Source of the DNA: Arcticibacter svalbardensis MN12-7 | GTDB lineage: Bacteria > Bacteroidota > Bacteroidia > Sphingobacteriales > Sphingobacteriaceae | Length of the DNA stretch: 64,000 nucleotides | Assembly (NCBI RefSeq): GCF_000403135.1 | Contig: NZ_AQPN01000077.1 | Span: 16,797 to 80,796 of the forward strand | Direction of reading: 5' to 3' | Shown: positions 61,999 through 64,000 of the stretch, one piece after another | Layout of the letters: every line of letters begins with the position of its first letter | How positions within the stretch are numbered: the stretch's first letter is position 1 | Notes under the pieces: generated by a model | What the model was told of the DNA's origin: nothing | The model's input: the letters and a program-made list of their open reading frames with translations, nothing else | Databases searched by the model: none | Made by a program: the position numbers and the translations under genes

Positions 61999-63423
61999 CT
62001 AAAGTCCTTTATTATCAAGTCGATGTAAGTTGATATTTATATTTTTAATCTTATCATCAATATCATTTATGCACTTACCAACTTCCTCAATAAACTCTTC
62101 ACTGCCAATAAGCTTGTCTTCTTCCAATAACATTAAACCCTTCATGGTTGCTATAGGGCTTCGTATCTGATGTGATAGATGGGAGGAATACGCAGAAAGC
62201 TTGCTGTTTTTAATCTGAAGGTCACGTGTTCGTTCTGTAATTATTTCTTCCAGGTGGTGATTAATTCTATCGAGGTTTTCTCTCTGGAGGGAAATTTCAT
62301 CATTAAGGGACTGAAGTTGCTTGTTCGTTTTGTTTTTCTTTTTAACATTGAAGGTAAGGAGAAGGACAAGTGCAGTTAGTAGGAAGAGCACTATGGCTGA
62401 CGCCCAAAAGATTATTCGGTCTGCTTTTTGGCGCTCGATTAGAATTAATGTTTGTTTTTCTCTTTCTAGGTGGCGTTGTTGTTCTTGGAGAAGACCAATT
62501 TTTTGTGATTCCAGATTAGAGAATGTAATACTATCTTGTGTATAAACATCTTGAAGATAAACTAATGCTTGTTTGTAATTTTTTCTTTTACTTTCAAGTT
62601 GAAAAGCTCTAAATGTATAATCTTGAAGTAGTTTCGGGTCTTTAACCAGCTCGGTATAAGCTTTCCCTTCGTTTAATGCAGCCTCGGCTTTTATAAATTC
62701 CTTTTTGTTTATATAGATGGATGTTAAAGTTAGGTTTATACTTGCTACGGTACTATTTAATTCATTTTCTTTCGAGTATCTATTTGCTTCAAGTAAGAGT
62801 TTTTCTGCTAAATCAGTTTGATTTAGGTTAAAATAAATTACTCCTTTATTTTGAAGTGCCTGAGTGATTCCGACAGCATTTTTTAGAAGGCTAAATATTT
62901 TATAGCCTTTTTCAAGATACTTTAAAGCTAAATTGAATTTATGTTGTCTAGAGTATATAATTCCGATATTCATATATAAACCAGCTATCAAGTCAGACAT
63001 ATTAAGTTTGTTGGCAAGGATAAGTGATTTATTAAAATACATTAGACCCATTTCGGAATCAACTTCTCTATATAGATTCCCAATATTATTGTAAACTTTA
63101 GCAAGTCCTGGTTCATAATTGTTTTTAGCGAAAATACTTAAAGAGGTTAGATAGAATTTCAACGCCTTTTCGTTTTTCCAAATATAGAAGTATCCAACAC
63201 CTAATATTCTTTGAGCTTCGGCAGCTCCATTAGAATAATGAATTGTGTTAGCCAATTTTAAGGCTTTTTCTCCATATTGAATAGTTTGTTCAGGATCTGT
63301 TAATCGAATATTATATCCTAAGGAATTAAGATTATCCACTTTTGAACTATCATTCTCTTGTGAGAATGAGTTTGAAAATGATAAAAAACATATACTGATA
63401 GTTAACAGATAATAAAGTTTCAT
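61999..63423 (-). CDS. Secreted-TPR membrane protein ending in a histidine-kinase dimerisation helix
   Basis: A 474-residue protein: signal peptide (1-22), at least six TPR-like repeats in the periplasm (about 30-300; e.g. AKVYNNIGNLYREVD, ALKYLEKGYKIF), a membrane helix near 334-354, a coiled coil, and a HisKA-type helix with LSHQIRSPIATMKGLM, where His would be the phospho-acceptor. It then stops without HATPase. Bacteroidota have many such TPR-HisKA-HATPase kinases; here the catalytic ATPase is missing, so it must be trans-phosphorylated or is truncated. The next gene on this strand is uvrD, 56 bases after the stop (to the first TTG). Confidence 0.82.
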   Translation of the reverse strand: MKLYYLLTISICFLSFSNSFSQENDSSKVDNLNSLGYNIRLTDPEQTIQYGEKALKLANTIHYSNGAAEAQRILGVGYFYIWKNEKALKFYLTSLSIFAKNNYEPGLAKVYNNIGNLYREVDSEMGLMYFNKSLILANKLNMSDLIAGLYMNIGIIYSRQHKFNLALKYLEKGYKIFSLLKNAVGITQALQNKGVIYFNLNQTDLAEKLLLEANRYSKENELNSTVASINLTLTSIYINKKEFIKAEAALNEGKAYTELVKDPKLLQDYTFRAFQLESKRKNYKQALVYLQDVYTQDSITFSNLESQKIGLLQEQQRHLEREKQTLILIERQKADRIIFWASAIVLFLLTALVLLLTFNVKKKNKTNKQLQSLNDEISLQRENLDRINHHLEEIITERTRDLQIKNSKLSAYSSHLSHQIRSPIATMKGLMLLEEDKLIGSEEFIEEVGKCINDIDDKIKNININLHRLDNKGL

Positions 63424-64000
63424 CCTAAAGCTTAAGGAAATGTAAATATTTATTCTAAAAAGCTACTTTTTTTGATTGTAACTTGTCGATTTTAAGGAAC
63501 AAGAATATGAAAAGTATTTTTCTTATCATAGTTTTAAACAGAGATTCCTAGGTATAAGAAATCTATAAGAGATACAAAGAGCGAAATCATCCATAAATGC
63601 ATATTCTAAAATTGATCTGTATAATTATGTGTAAAAATTGTTTAACAGTTTGCGTTTAGAAAGTATTAAATATGCAGGGTCAAAATTATTACCGCTACAT
63701 TAATTTAATTAATTAGTTTTTTTAGTGTGCAGAACATATGTTGTTGTATGTGAGTTAATTGTATATTAATACACAGAGTGATTTCACATTTAGTTATAAT
63801 CTAAACTTGAATCTTTTACAAAAATCAACTGAATATACAGCAATATTATAAAATGAAGTGTTATTATGTGTGTAAATATTGAATAATTTAAGCATAAAGA
63901 GAAAAAGTAATTATTATTCTGTCATAATATGAGAAATTGTAATCAGAATCAATTGAAAAAACAGACAAATAAATAGAAACCCAATAAACAGAACAAAATG
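63424..64000. other. AT-rich intergenic region, ending at a probable start codon
   Basis: This 577-base stretch holds no coding frame I can support on either strand. It is very AT-rich. A sequence like ATTATGTGT-AAA occurs twice (about 63624-63640 and 63862-63878). The window ends with ATG at 63998-64000, after an A-rich leader, likely the first codon of the next plus-strand gene. No tRNA is found. Confidence 0.45.

Noticed and set aside
63424..64000. Possible CRISPR or small RNA in the terminal AT-rich region
   Set aside because: No regular spacing of repeats and no stable hairpin; only one loose pair of similar sequences is visible.

Overview
The window is chromosomal DNA from a member of the Bacteroidota, most likely family Sphingobacteriaceae (Pedobacter-like). 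This rests on AT-rich, densely packed genes with weak ribosome binding sites, promoters of the Bacteroidota type (TAnnTTTG box), and marker genes such as gldC, the DUF4290-murA pair, a GAF/CHASE3 hybrid kinase with CheR and CheB, and an ECF sigma factor coupled to a membrane-anchored beta-barrel protein. Genus and species cannot be fixed from the sequence alone.

Layout. 1-9.4 kb: end of valS, two tandem duplicated lipoproteins, a stand-alone HsdR N-terminal nuclease-like protein, holA, pyrC, a DEAD-box helicase with a small membrane protein, gldC, and a methylguanine methyltransferase with a large insertion. 9.4-21.9 kb: ccmB, an L,D-transpeptidase, a FabH-like synthase, an AI-2E family exporter, a membrane-anchored MutS-like ATPase, fmt, a LolC/FtsX-like permease, the ECF sigma/barrel pair and mazG. 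22-31.3 kb: secreted C1 peptidase, a large propeller-amidohydrolase, recQ and a calcium-type P-ATPase. 31.5-35.4 kb: a tryptophan operon (trpD-F-B-A) preceded by a clear attenuator whose 17-residue leader peptide carries Trp-Leu-Trp. trpE, trpG and trpC are absent from this locus, and trpD is frameshifted. 35.4-36 kb: a small scar region with a broken PIN-domain toxin remnant and a 31-bp inverted repeat. 36-40.4 kb: SDR, recR, a LOG-family protein, an RRM protein and an exonuclease/GIY-YIG fusion. 40.4-51.4 kb: a signalling island with three hybrid histidine kinases, a sigma-54 activator, a DUF2383 protein, a CheR with a frameshift at an A8 tract, and a CheB domain. 51.5-64 kb: tRNA-Leu(UAG), tig-clpP-clpX, AMP nucleosidase, a cystathionine beta-synthase-like enzyme, then uvrD-DUF4290-murA and a TPR protein that ends after a histidine-kinase dimerisation helix.

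No exotic defence or mobile system is visible: there is no CRISPR array, integrase, transposase or prophage. The most informative signals are regulatory or structural. They are the trp attenuator in front of a depleted operon, five TAnnTTTG boxes each exactly 4 nt before a start codon (suggesting leaderless transcripts), a MurA with Asp in place of the fosfomycin-target Cys, the A8 frameshift in cheR, and several uncharacterised intergenic repeats.
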